Positions 15,816 to 23,957 of a stretch of DNA of 64,000 bases are shown here, piece after piece. Source of the DNA: Bacteroidota bacterium (lineage in GTDB: Bacteria; Bacteroidota; Ignavibacteria; OLB7); assembly GCA_018266795.1 (NCBI GenBank), contig JAFDZV010000011.1:178129-242128 (forward strand), read 5' to 3'. The notes below the pieces were generated by a model. The model was not told the origin of the DNA, searched no databases, and was given only the letters and a program-made list of their open reading frames with translations. Positions within the stretch are counted from its first letter, which is position 1. Each line of letters starts with the position of its first letter. The position numbers and the translations under genes are program-made.

Positions 15816-18185
15816 TTACTGCTTGACGATCTGGCCGGACCATTCCCTGTCGCCGCAGACGACACGCACGAAGTAGGCACCTGCAGGCTGACGGCTCAGG
15901 TCGATCTCACGACGGTACTGGTCCGAGGTTGCCTCCTCATCCAGACGGGTCACGCTCTGCCCAAGCGCATTGGAGATCGTGACGGTAACATGGCCGCCGT
16001 GCGTACCGGGCACCTCCACGGTGAAGATGCCGCTCGTAGGACGCGGGTACAGACTCACGCCCGTAAGCTGCCGCTCGAGCGGCACCGCGGCGAAGGTAAA
16101 GTTGAAGGGATCGGACGTCTGCGTGCAGCCGTTGGAGTCCGTGATCCTCACGGAGTACACTCCCTCCACGGTCGGCGTGTAGGTGCGATTGGTAGCACCG
16201 CTCAGCGGTTGCCCGGCCAGCAACCACAGATAGGTTATCGCCGGTGTGGATTCCAATGTCTGTCCCACGCGGCTGATCACAGGCTTCTGCGCCTGGCGTA
16301 TCACGACGCTCACCCGAGGCGAAGTGCCAAGGCAGCCCCGATCGTTGGAGACGGTTACCGCATACTCTCCGGCGGCTTTCACCAGCAACAGGCGACCCAC
16401 GTCTCCGCTGTTCCAACGATACGTAGTATAGCCGGGCCCTGCGTCGAGCAACACGCTGTCGCCATTGCAGATGAGGATCGGTCCGCCGGGCGTAACAACC
16501 GGCTTCGGCGTTTCGAAGATCTCGATGTCCGTGGGATCGGGATCGCTGTGGACCTCCGGCACGGTGGAGATAACACGAATGCGGTAATGCTTGCCGGGTA
16601 TCACGCTGTCCGGAAGCTTGGCAACGATCACGGTGCTGCCGATGCCGAACACGCGGCCGATCTCGAGCGGCGTTGCGAAGCTGCCGGAACTGTCGGAAAG
16701 CTGGGCCACGAAGTAGTTGCCGTTGCCGAAGACCCCCTTCACACTGAACGGCACCTGGAACTGGTCGCCGATGCAGTAGGAGTTCTCGGAGATCAATCCA
16801 AGGTTTACCTGGGGATCGCTTCCCAGCTTCGCGATGAAGACATCCAGATTGCCACCGCCGGCGGCGCTGATCGAACCGAACTGCGCCGGTCCGGTGAACT
16901 CACCGCCTACGCGAAGTTCCACGTTGCGATCCACGGCCACCGAATGCCCCTCGTCGCGTCCCGCTCCGCCGGCCGTACGAACCCACGAGAAGACGCCGGC
17001 GACATCGTACTTGGCAACGAATACTTCGGAGTTGTTCGGCAGAATGGGAAGAAGGGTGCCGCTGAAATCGGAGGAGTCGGCGACGGCCCCCGTCACGTAG
17101 ACATTCCCTGTTGCGTCCAGCGCAAGCCCGTATCCCTCATCGTTCAGATCGCTACCGGCACGCCGCACCCAGCGAACGGTACCGACACCGTCCACCTTCG
17201 CAACGAAGGCGTCCACGCCGCCGCGCGACGCGACCACGGTGGTATCGAAGTGCGTGGTGTCGCTGATTGCGCCGGTGATGTACGAATTGCCGAAGGCATC
17301 CACGGCGATCGCGTTCGCACGATCGTCCAGCGGGCCACCCATTGTCTCGATCCAGGTTGGTGCGCCGGTGGTGCTGAACTTCCAGACTGCGGCATCGGTG
17401 CCGCCGGCGGAAAGCACGGTATCCGTGGCGAAGAAGGTGGAGTCCGTGAAGCGGCCAGCGACGTAGACGTCCGCGCTGCCGTCGATGCCGGCGCCGTACG
17501 CCTCCTCGTTCCCCGGCCCGCCGCCGCTGTGGGCCCACTGAATCACACCGGCCGCATTGTACTTGGAGAGAAAGATGTCCGTGCCGCCGGCACCGGTTAC
17601 TGCGGATGTGTCGAACCTGGCACTGTCGGCAAAGTTGCCGGCCACATAGCACATCTGCGTGGTGTTGTCCAGCGTGATGCCGCGCGCCCATGCGTCAGAC
17701 GGCCCGGTGGCAATGCGCTTTCCCCAGCGCAGAATGCCGCCGCTGTTGAAACGCGCAAGGAAGGCATCCGTGCCTCCGGTGCTTACCAGAGTGTCGACAC
17801 CGAACCGAATGCTGCCGGTGAACGTGCCGGTGATGTACACCTCGCCGGCAGGCGAAACCGCGATGGCAGTGGAGAACACATTACCGGGCCCAACCCCGGC
17901 GACAGCCCACTGCTGAATTCCCAGTGCGTTGTACTTGACCAGAAACAGGCCGGTGGCCGGGCCATCGGTGAAGATGGTGGAGTTGAACGCGATGTTCGAG
18001 TGGAACGTTCCCACCGCGTACGCATTCCCCAGGCTGTCGAGCGCCATTCCCCCAATCAGGTCGTCCCCCGACCCGCTTCCATCCTGGAGCCACTGCCACG
18101 ATTGAGCGCGGAGTGCGGGGGAGGCCAGGAGAAGTAGTATCGTGAATGCGACGCTTGTCGCAAACGGACGGTATCGAGATGCCAT
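15816..18185 (-). CDS. Secreted SBBP beta-propeller protein with T9SS sorting tail (copy 1)
   Basis: 789 residues from the ATG at 18185, with AGAGGA nine bases upstream. A signal peptide ends ASPALRAQ. About nine repeats follow, each with a core like GNAYAVGTF or GEVYITGTFTGSIRFG, typical of SBBP beta-propeller units. Ig-like regions follow (CIGDQFQVPFSVKGVFGNG, then CNGDSVLLDAGPGYTTYRW). The last 80 residues form a T9SS sorting domain (SLYPRPTSGIFTVEV to the end IVKQ), so it should be exported to the cell surface. Binding partners are unknown. It is a close paralogue of the next gene upstream and probably arose by tandem duplication. Confidence 0.9.
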   Translation of the reverse strand: MASRYRPFATSVAFTILLLLASPALRAQSWQWLQDGSGSGDDLIGGMALDSLGNAYAVGTFHSNIAFNSTIFTDGPATGLFLVKYNALGIQQWAVAGVGPGNVFSTAIAVSPAGEVYITGTFTGSIRFGVDTLVSTGGTDAFLARFNSGGILRWGKRIATGPSDAWARGITLDNTTQMCYVAGNFADSARFDTSAVTGAGGTDIFLSKYNAAGVIQWAHSGGGPGNEEAYGAGIDGSADVYVAGRFTDSTFFATDTVLSAGGTDAAVWKFSTTGAPTWIETMGGPLDDRANAIAVDAFGNSYITGAISDTTHFDTTVVASRGGVDAFVAKVDGVGTVRWVRRAGSDLNDEGYGLALDATGNVYVTGAVADSSDFSGTLLPILPNNSEVFVAKYDVAGVFSWVRTAGGAGRDEGHSVAVDRNVELRVGGEFTGPAQFGSISAAGGGNLDVFIAKLGSDPQVNLGLISENSYCIGDQFQVPFSVKGVFGNGNYFVAQLSDSSGSFATPLEIGRVFGIGSTVIVAKLPDSVIPGKHYRIRVISTVPEVHSDPDPTDIEIFETPKPVVTPGGPILICNGDSVLLDAGPGYTTYRWNSGDVGRLLLVKAAGEYAVTVSNDRGCLGTSPRVSVVIRQAQKPVISRVGQTLESTPAITYLWLLAGQPLSGATNRTYTPTVEGVYSVRITDSNGCTQTSDPFNFTFAAVPLERQLTGVSLYPRPTSGIFTVEVPGTHGGHVTVTISNALGQSVTRLDEEATSDQYRREIDLSRQPAGAYFVRVVCGDREWSGQIVKQ

Positions 18186-18526
18186 TACACTGAGTCCTCT
18201 ATCTGTTGAAGGGATGTTCCAATTAGGACCGACTGCCGGAGACCAATGCACCGCACCCCCGAAGGAGAATGCGCGATGCGATTGGTAAACGCACAATATA
18301 CCGCTCGTATGTCGACCCGGAAACCGGCTAATGACTGCGATTCACATGCAGTTACCGGATCATATCGGGCAGATCACATACGGCGCAATGCATATCGCTC
18401 CGGTGCCGAGGTCTCCGAAATCGGCAATTGCCGCCTCCCGGCTGTCGCCCGGCATGCGGCGGCAACTCCCGGCGAACGCGTGCGGGGAAATGCGCGCAGC
18501 ATGACTCGCGCGGGCCATTCTGTGGA
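18186..18526. other. Spacer between the two SBBP genes
   Basis: 341 bp. No supported gene. Promoter of copy 1 and end of copy 2 must lie here; I see no strong terminator or heptad repeat. Confidence 0.4.
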
Positions 18527-20905
18527 TCAACGCTTCACGACGGCGCCAACCCAGGCACGTTCGCCGGCCCGGATGGAGACGAAGTACGCACCGGATGGAA
18601 GGGCAGAGATATCCACGCGCTTCGTGAACGCGCCCCCCTCGCTCCGATCGTTGAACGCGGAGACCACACCCCCCGCCGCATCGATCACCACTGTCTGAAC
18701 GTTTGCGGCGCGATCCAGCTGGAAGCTGACGGTGAACAGACCGGTTGTGGGCTGCGGGAAGAGCTCCACACCGCCCAGGATCCGCTCGGCGGGAACGCCG
18801 GCCGCAACCACCCACGGATCGGAGAGGGCCGTGCATCCGTTGGCGCTCGTCACCCTCACCGAATAGATGCCGGGGCCATCCGGCTGGTAACGCTGATTGG
18901 TGGCGTTGGGAACCGGCTCGCCGTTGAGCAGCCACTGATAGGTGTCCGCCGTGCTGCACTCCAGGTACACGCCGCTCTTGATGATGATCGGTTTCTCCGG
19001 CGAGGGAATCACCGTCACCGTTACGGGATCGGAGGTACCGGCGCAGCCGGCCTCGTTGGTTACCGTTACCCCATACGTCCCCGCATCGGTCACGATGATC
19101 GTTCTCCCGCCGGAACCGTTGCTCCACTGATAGGAGCTGTAGCCGGCGCCGGCATCGAGCGTCAGAGTCTGGCCGCTGCAGAGCTTCGCAGTTGGTCCCG
19201 GTGTGATAACGGGAATCGGCGGCGCGTAGATAGCGAGCGCAGGGCCTTCAGGCGTGCCGTCGACAGGCGGCACCGTCGAGACCACGCGAATGCGGTAGTG
19301 TGTTCCCGTTGAAAGATCCTTCGGCACTTGAACGGAGATCGCCGTCCCTTCGGTTCCGGAGACGGAACCGAGAATGATCGGCGAGGCGAAGGAGCCGGAG
19401 GAATCGGAGAGTTGAGCCGTAAAGATGTTCCCGCTCCCGAAGACACCGCTGGTTGTGAAGGAGACAACGACGGGCGCGCCGGTACAGAACGGATTGCCGG
19501 GAACCTCCTGTGTGGTAATGGTCGACGGCGCTCCAAGCCGCGCCAGCGCAACGTCGCTTTCGCCCGCTCCCTGCAATGCGATGTCTCCGAACGTTGCGGA
19601 GGTATCGTACGTGGCTGCAACGAACGCCTCGCCGGCGCTGTCCACAGCGATCCCATCTCCCTCGTCGGCATGGATGCCGCCCGCACGGCGCAGCCAGGCA
19701 ACGGAGCCGGACGCATCCAGCTTGGCAACGAACAGATCGGCGCCGCCGGCGGAAGTGACCCCGCCATCCGGGCCGGACATCGTGCCGCCGAACTGGCCGG
19801 TAACGTACGATGCACCATGCCGGTCCAGGCTGATCGCAAGCGCACGGTCATTCTGGTCGCCCCCCAGAGCGCGCGCCCAGAGCGTGGCGCCGGTGGGGTC
19901 CAGTCTGGCAACGAAGCCATCCTCCGCTCCGTGGTTCGTTACCGCAACGCCGCCGAACTGCACGGATGAGGAGGTGAACGCTCCCGTCACGTAGCTGTTG
20001 CCGGCTCCGTCCGCCGCGATCGCAATGCCGGAGTCACGCCCCGGACCGCCGAACCGCTCCGCCCACTCGGGCGAGCCGTCGGCGCCGAGACGTGCAACGA
20101 ACGCATCGGGACCGCCGTCGTGCGACGCGATCAACCTCGTTCCTCCAACAACCATCGTGTCGTTGAACCATCCGGTCACAAGCACGGCGCCGCCGCCTGC
20201 GGAGGCAAGGCCGCGCGCCGCATCGTTGCCGGAACCTCCCGCGCGTATCCCCCAGACAGGCTCGCCGGCGGTATCGTATCGGGCAACGAAGAGATCCTCC
20301 CCTCCCGCGCTCGCAAGGAGCACGCCGCCGATGGTCTCCGATCCACTGAACGATCCGGAGATCACCACTCCGCCGGCGCTGTCCACCGCGATCGCGGCGA
20401 CGCTCTCATCCCCCGTTCCTCCATATCTCCTGGCCCACTGCTGGATGCCGTAGGAATCGTAGCGTGCAATGAAGATGTCGCTCCCGCCCTGCGAGACAAG
20501 CTGCGTGCCGTTGAATCCAACCGTGCCGGTGAACGTGCCGGCCGCATAGCTGTTCCCGGCGCGGTCCACGGCGATCACGGCGCTCGTAAAGCCGCCGGTA
20601 CCGTTCCCCTGCGACGCCCATTGCAGGATGCCGAAGGAGCTGTACTTGGCGAGGAAGAACCCGACATGTGTTCCGTTGCTGAACGTGGTGGCATCGAAGG
20701 TGATCGATCCGGTATACGTGCCGGCAAGGTAGCTGTTGCCGAGACTGTCCAACCCGATCCCGCCGGCTCTGTCCAGATGCGGACCGCCGGGCGTCCGGGC
20801 CCAGGCCCACGATTGTGCGGAGGCCGGAGACGCCAGTGCGAGAAGTCCGAGAAGAACCCAAACGGCAGGAAGGGAACAGAAGCGTAGGATGAGTGCGTTA
20901 TGCAT
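18527..20905 (-). CDS. Secreted SBBP beta-propeller protein with T9SS sorting tail (copy 2)
   Basis: 792 residues from the ATG at 20905; an ATG three codons earlier is also possible. Signal peptide LLGLLALASPASAQS. It has the same layout as copy 1: SBBP repeats (GNSYAAGTFTGTVGFNGTQ, GNSYVTGAFTSSSVQFG), an Ig-like region with CTGAPVVVSFTTSGVFGSGN, the CSGQTLTLDAGAGYSSYQW module, and a T9SS tail (LFPQPTTGLFTVSFQ to AVVKR). The many repeats and shared modules show common origin with copy 1 while their sequences have clearly diverged. Likely surface-exposed; function unknown. Confidence 0.9.
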   Translation of the reverse strand: MHNALILRFCSLPAVWVLLGLLALASPASAQSWAWARTPGGPHLDRAGGIGLDSLGNSYLAGTYTGSITFDATTFSNGTHVGFFLAKYSSFGILQWASQGNGTGGFTSAVIAVDRAGNSYAAGTFTGTVGFNGTQLVSQGGSDIFIARYDSYGIQQWARRYGGTGDESVAAIAVDSAGGVVISGSFSGSETIGGVLLASAGGEDLFVARYDTAGEPVWGIRAGGSGNDAARGLASAGGGAVLVTGWFNDTMVVGGTRLIASHDGGPDAFVARLGADGSPEWAERFGGPGRDSGIAIAADGAGNSYVTGAFTSSSVQFGGVAVTNHGAEDGFVARLDPTGATLWARALGGDQNDRALAISLDRHGASYVTGQFGGTMSGPDGGVTSAGGADLFVAKLDASGSVAWLRRAGGIHADEGDGIAVDSAGEAFVAATYDTSATFGDIALQGAGESDVALARLGAPSTITTQEVPGNPFCTGAPVVVSFTTSGVFGSGNIFTAQLSDSSGSFASPIILGSVSGTEGTAISVQVPKDLSTGTHYRIRVVSTVPPVDGTPEGPALAIYAPPIPVITPGPTAKLCSGQTLTLDAGAGYSSYQWSNGSGGRTIIVTDAGTYGVTVTNEAGCAGTSDPVTVTVIPSPEKPIIIKSGVYLECSTADTYQWLLNGEPVPNATNQRYQPDGPGIYSVRVTSANGCTALSDPWVVAAGVPAERILGGVELFPQPTTGLFTVSFQLDRAANVQTVVIDAAGGVVSAFNDRSEGGAFTKRVDISALPSGAYFVSIRAGERAWVGAVVKR

Positions 20906-21005
20906 TGATGTCATGCATCAGTAGAAGCAATCGGCTCTGGGGTGCGCCGCTAGACCGGGGCAATATAGGGGTTGGTTCTTAGATCTTGGGGCTTAGTTCT
21001 TCAAA

Positions 21006-21040
21006 GGTGGGTGATGAGTGATGGGTTCTGCGTTATGGCA
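21006..21040. repeat. Family B heptads upstream of the four-helix-bundle gene
   Basis: GGTGGGTGATGAGTGATGGG, then TGCGTTATGG. The opposite-sense partner block (CATAACCCATAACTCATAT) is at 21482-21500, so the gene is flanked by inverted heptad blocks. Confidence 0.7.
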
Positions 21041-21107
21041 GGGATTGCCGTAATTGCGGGCACGAGTGCTCAATGTCGGGCAGCCCCCCGCAATGGAGCA
21101 GATCGAG

Positions 21108-21493
21108 ATGAATGACATTCCGCATGCCGAGGTCCGGATATCCAGCAGAGATCGTTTCAGTACGCAGTGCGCACCGTTCGTCTTCATGAGGTGATGGTTC
21201 GCCGCGGCGGTGCCGCGAGAACGGTAGCCGGGCCGCTTCTGCGCTCCGGAACGTCGATCGGTGCAAATGTTGCCGAGACCCAGCCCGCTCAGAGTCGTGC
21301 CGATTTCATTCACAAGATGACGATCGCTCAGAAGGAGGCACGAGAGTCCCACTACTGGCTTCGCCTGATGCTCGACGTCGGAATCTGCCGTGAAGATCAG
21401 GTATCGGATCTGATCAACGAGACTGATCGGATCATCGCCATCCTTGCGACCATCCTCATTCGGACACGCCGCAACCGCGATCATAACCCATAA
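21108..21493 (+). pseudogene. Four-helix-bundle protein (TIGR02436-like), apparently frameshifted
   Basis: The body from about 21158 reads FQYAVRTVRLHEV, then LLRSGTSIGANVAETQPAQS and KMTIAQKEARESHYWLR, the hallmark of the small four-helix-bundle family first seen as intervening sequences in 23S rRNA genes. The natural start is the ATG at 21108, with GGAG nine bases upstream (MNDIPHAEVRISSRDR). That frame must shift at the TTT of 21155-21157; one extra T would join the halves as DRFQYAVR. Either the gene is broken or the read has a one-base error. A GTG at 21167 could start a truncated product lacking part of helix 1. Heptad repeats flank it, and its stop lies in a repeat unit. Confidence 0.8.
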
Positions 21494-21500
21494 CTCATAT
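21482..21500. repeat. Family B heptads containing the stop codon of the four-helix-bundle gene
   Basis: CATAACC CATAACT CATATCG: the TAA at 21491-21493 that ends the upstream gene is part of the second unit. Confidence 0.6.
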
Positions 21501-21582
21501 CGGTATGTGCGCTCGCCAGGCATTCCGCTATCTTCCGCATTCGAACAACGGGATCGCTCTACCAACGCAATCAGACGAAGTC

Positions 21583-22611
21583 ATGGCGAAGCGGAACGCT
21601 ACACCGGTTGAACTGATGGACGCCGTCGCGGATTCCTGGTGCCGCCGCAACCGGCCCGAATCGATGAACACGGACTGGGGGCAGTCGCTCCTTGCCTACG
21701 GCCTGCTTGAAACCGTCCGGACCACCGGGAACGCAAACGCGCGCGAGTATCTGCGGCGCTGGCTTACCTACCATCTCGGCGCGGGCGTTCATGTTACCTA
21801 CTTCGTCGGCTCGTGGAGCATCGGGCTGCTCTATCCGCATGTGATCGATCTGTTCCCGGAGTTCGGCGAGCCCCTGCGCGCGCTTGCCGGGGAGATCGAC
21901 GCCTTCATCCGGATGAAGGCGATCCGCAACGGACGGGGAACCATCCTTCACAATGTGGACCTGCCCCACATCTACGTGGACACCGTCTACTACTCTGCGC
22001 CGATCCTGGCCAAGCTGGCGGCAACGCTGAATCGGCGCGACTGGCAGCGCGACGCGATCTTCCAACTCCGCGAACACCTGGCCGTGCTTCGCGATCCTGC
22101 AACGGGATTCTCCATTCACTGCCAGGAAAACCGCTCGGGACACCGCTCCGAGGGAGCATGGGGGCGCGGCAACGGATGGATTGCCATGACCTGTGCGGAG
22201 CTTCTTCCCTATCTCCGCCCACGCTCCGAGGAATGGCGGGTTGTGGCCACGACGCTCGATACACTGATGGCCGCGCTTCTTCCGCATCAGACATCGCGCG
22301 GCCTGTGGCGCACGATCATCGCGGACCGAAAGGCCTACGAGGAGACGTCGGCAACGGCGATGTATCTGTTCGCGATGGAACGCGCGATCGCCAACGGATG
22401 GCTTCCGAAGGGGTTCGGTGAATCCGCGGACCGTGCAACCCGGGGCCTTGCGCGATTCGTGGATGCAGACGGGCGGTTCACCGGCTGCTCCGAGGGGACA
22501 TGGCCGGGCACAGCTGCCTATTACAAGAGCCTCGATCGCGGCGAGTGGTGGTGGGGCACCGGTGCGCTGCTGCTTGCGCTCGCCGAACGTGCCCGCCGCA
22601 TCGATGCCTGA
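21583..22611 (+). CDS. Glycoside hydrolase family 105-like unsaturated glycuronyl hydrolase
   Basis: 342 residues from the ATG at 21583. The protein has the (alpha/alpha)6 barrel signatures of GH105/GH88: DWGQSLLAYGLLE near the start, VDLPHIYVDTVYYSAP, and the conserved SEGAWGRGNGWIAMT near residue 190. Such enzymes remove the 4,5-unsaturated uronic acid left by polysaccharide lyases, for example from rhamnogalacturonan. No signal peptide is seen, so it acts in the cytoplasm on imported oligosaccharides. A KDG-kinase-like gene and a GH38 gene follow on the same strand, fitting a glycan-degradation cluster. TATCTTC at 21529-21535 may be its promoter -7 box. Confidence 0.88.
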   Translation: MAKRNATPVELMDAVADSWCRRNRPESMNTDWGQSLLAYGLLETVRTTGNANAREYLRRWLTYHLGAGVHVTYFVGSWSIGLLYPHVIDLFPEFGEPLRALAGEIDAFIRMKAIRNGRGTILHNVDLPHIYVDTVYYSAPILAKLAATLNRRDWQRDAIFQLREHLAVLRDPATGFSIHCQENRSGHRSEGAWGRGNGWIAMTCAELLPYLRPRSEEWRVVATTLDTLMAALLPHQTSRGLWRTIIADRKAYEETSATAMYLFAMERAIANGWLPKGFGESADRATRGLARFVDADGRFTGCSEGTWPGTAAYYKSLDRGEWWWGTGALLLALAERARRIDA

Positions 22612-23017
22612 TCAACGGATAAACCGCAGGAGAAAATCCTCTTCCACGGAAACCTTTCCGTGCATGTCGGTTTATAGGACTGAATTCCCATGCACAGACG
22701 AGTTCACAACCTGATCGTACCCACATCTGCATGCGGTGGGGGGCCTGCGTGTGCATGCCACGCAGGTGATCGGGTTGTTTGATCGCGAGTGCTCCGCCCC
22801 ATAGCCTTCCTTTCTTTGCGCCCTCTGCGACAATTCTTCCGCCGCAGAGGGCGCAGAGCCCGTTGCACGCCGTTCCCGGAATGCAACCGGTTGCACGGCC
22901 GTACCATTTTCATCCTGCATACACTCATCAGCACCGCCTCGCGGGCACATGCGGACGGATCGGTAAGAGAATCTTGTTCTATCTTGAGCGGAACGGAACG
23001 CTCTCCTCTGCACGCAC
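22612..23017. other. Intergenic region with a 12-bp stem-loop
   Basis: 406 bp between the GH105 and PfkB genes. GCGCCCTCTGCG (22818-22829) pairs exactly with CGCAGAGGGCGC (22843-22854) across a 13-nt loop, without a downstream T-run. TATCTTG at 22980-22986, about 30 bases before the PfkB ATG, could be a -7 promoter box. No gene seen. Confidence 0.45.
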
Positions 23018-23947
23018 ATGCCCGACTCGCAATCTCCACATCTGGTCTCGCTGGGTGAATGCCTTGCCGAACTCCGCCGCCGTACCGATGGCGCGTTCGC
23101 GACGGGATATGCGGGAGATGCATTCAACGCACTCTTCTACGCGTCGCGGCTGGGGCTGCGCACGCGGTTCATCTCCGCGCTCGGGAACGATCTCTTCACG
23201 CCGATGATCGCCGGTGGGATCGAGCGCGAGGGTATCTGCACGCGATGGCTGGCGCGGGTGGCCGATCGCCGCAACGGCATCTACTTCATCGAAACGGCCC
23301 CGGACGGAGAGTACACGTTCCACTTCTGGCGGGCCGGCTCCGCTGCAACCCGGACACTGCGCATCTTCCGGCCGGATGAGCTTCTGGAGGCCGTTGCCGG
23401 AGCGCGTTTCTTCCTCGTCACCGGAATCGCGGTTGCGGTGATGGAGGATCGCGAACGGCTGATCGATCTGCTTCGCGCCGCACGCGGCCGCACCACCATC
23501 GTCTTCGATACCAACTACCGCCCCGCACTCTGGCGTGGCCCGGAGGAGTACCGTGAATGGTTGAACCGCATTCTGCCGGAGGTGGATCTGCTGCTTGCAG
23601 GGGGAGGCGATCTGCGTGCGGCGTTCGGCGGCGATCAACCGGAAGCGCTCTGCGCCGGCTTCGCGCAGGCAGGCCCGAAACGGATCGTGCTGAAGGATGG
23701 CGCGCGCGGCGCGGCGCTGATAGCGAACGGCGGAACGGAGTGGTTCCCAGCGCTGCAGGCGACAGTGGTGGACACCACGGGAGCCGGCGACGCGTTCAAC
23801 GCCGGCTATCTGGCCGCCGCCGCCGCCGGACTGCCGGATGCGGAGTGTGTTGCACTGGGCCTGCGTGTTTCCGCACGCGTTCTCGGCGTGCAGGGGGCAA
23901 TCGATCAGGCGTTCAACATCACGTGGGAGCATTCTCCATTCGAATGA
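23018..23947 (+). CDS. PfkB-family sugar kinase, 2-keto-3-deoxygluconate kinase-like
   Basis: 309 residues. The ribokinase/PfkB fold is shown by the N-terminal VSLGECLAELR and glycine motif GYAGDAFNALFYASRLG, and by the C-terminal ATP/anion-hole motif DTTGAGDAFNAGYL, whose Asp is the catalytic base. Segments such as FDTNYRPALWRG and the early GRY/FYASRLG order resemble KDG kinases, which phosphorylate 2-keto-3-deoxygluconate from uronate breakdown. That matches the GH105 gene upstream. The start sits eight bases before the next gene's ATG region at its other end: only 10 bp separate its stop from the GH38 start, so these two are co-transcribed. Confidence 0.87.
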   Translation: MPDSQSPHLVSLGECLAELRRRTDGAFATGYAGDAFNALFYASRLGLRTRFISALGNDLFTPMIAGGIEREGICTRWLARVADRRNGIYFIETAPDGEYTFHFWRAGSAATRTLRIFRPDELLEAVAGARFFLVTGIAVAVMEDRERLIDLLRAARGRTTIVFDTNYRPALWRGPEEYREWLNRILPEVDLLLAGGGDLRAAFGGDQPEALCAGFAQAGPKRIVLKDGARGAALIANGGTEWFPALQATVVDTTGAGDAFNAGYLAAAAAGLPDAECVALGLRVSARVLGVQGAIDQAFNITWEHSPFE

Positions 23948-23957
23948 ATCGATCAGC

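Noticed and set aside
15624-18137. 837-codon open frame on the plus strand
   Set aside because: Antisense to SBBP copy 1; the reverse strand has signal peptide, repeats and sorting tail, while this one has none.
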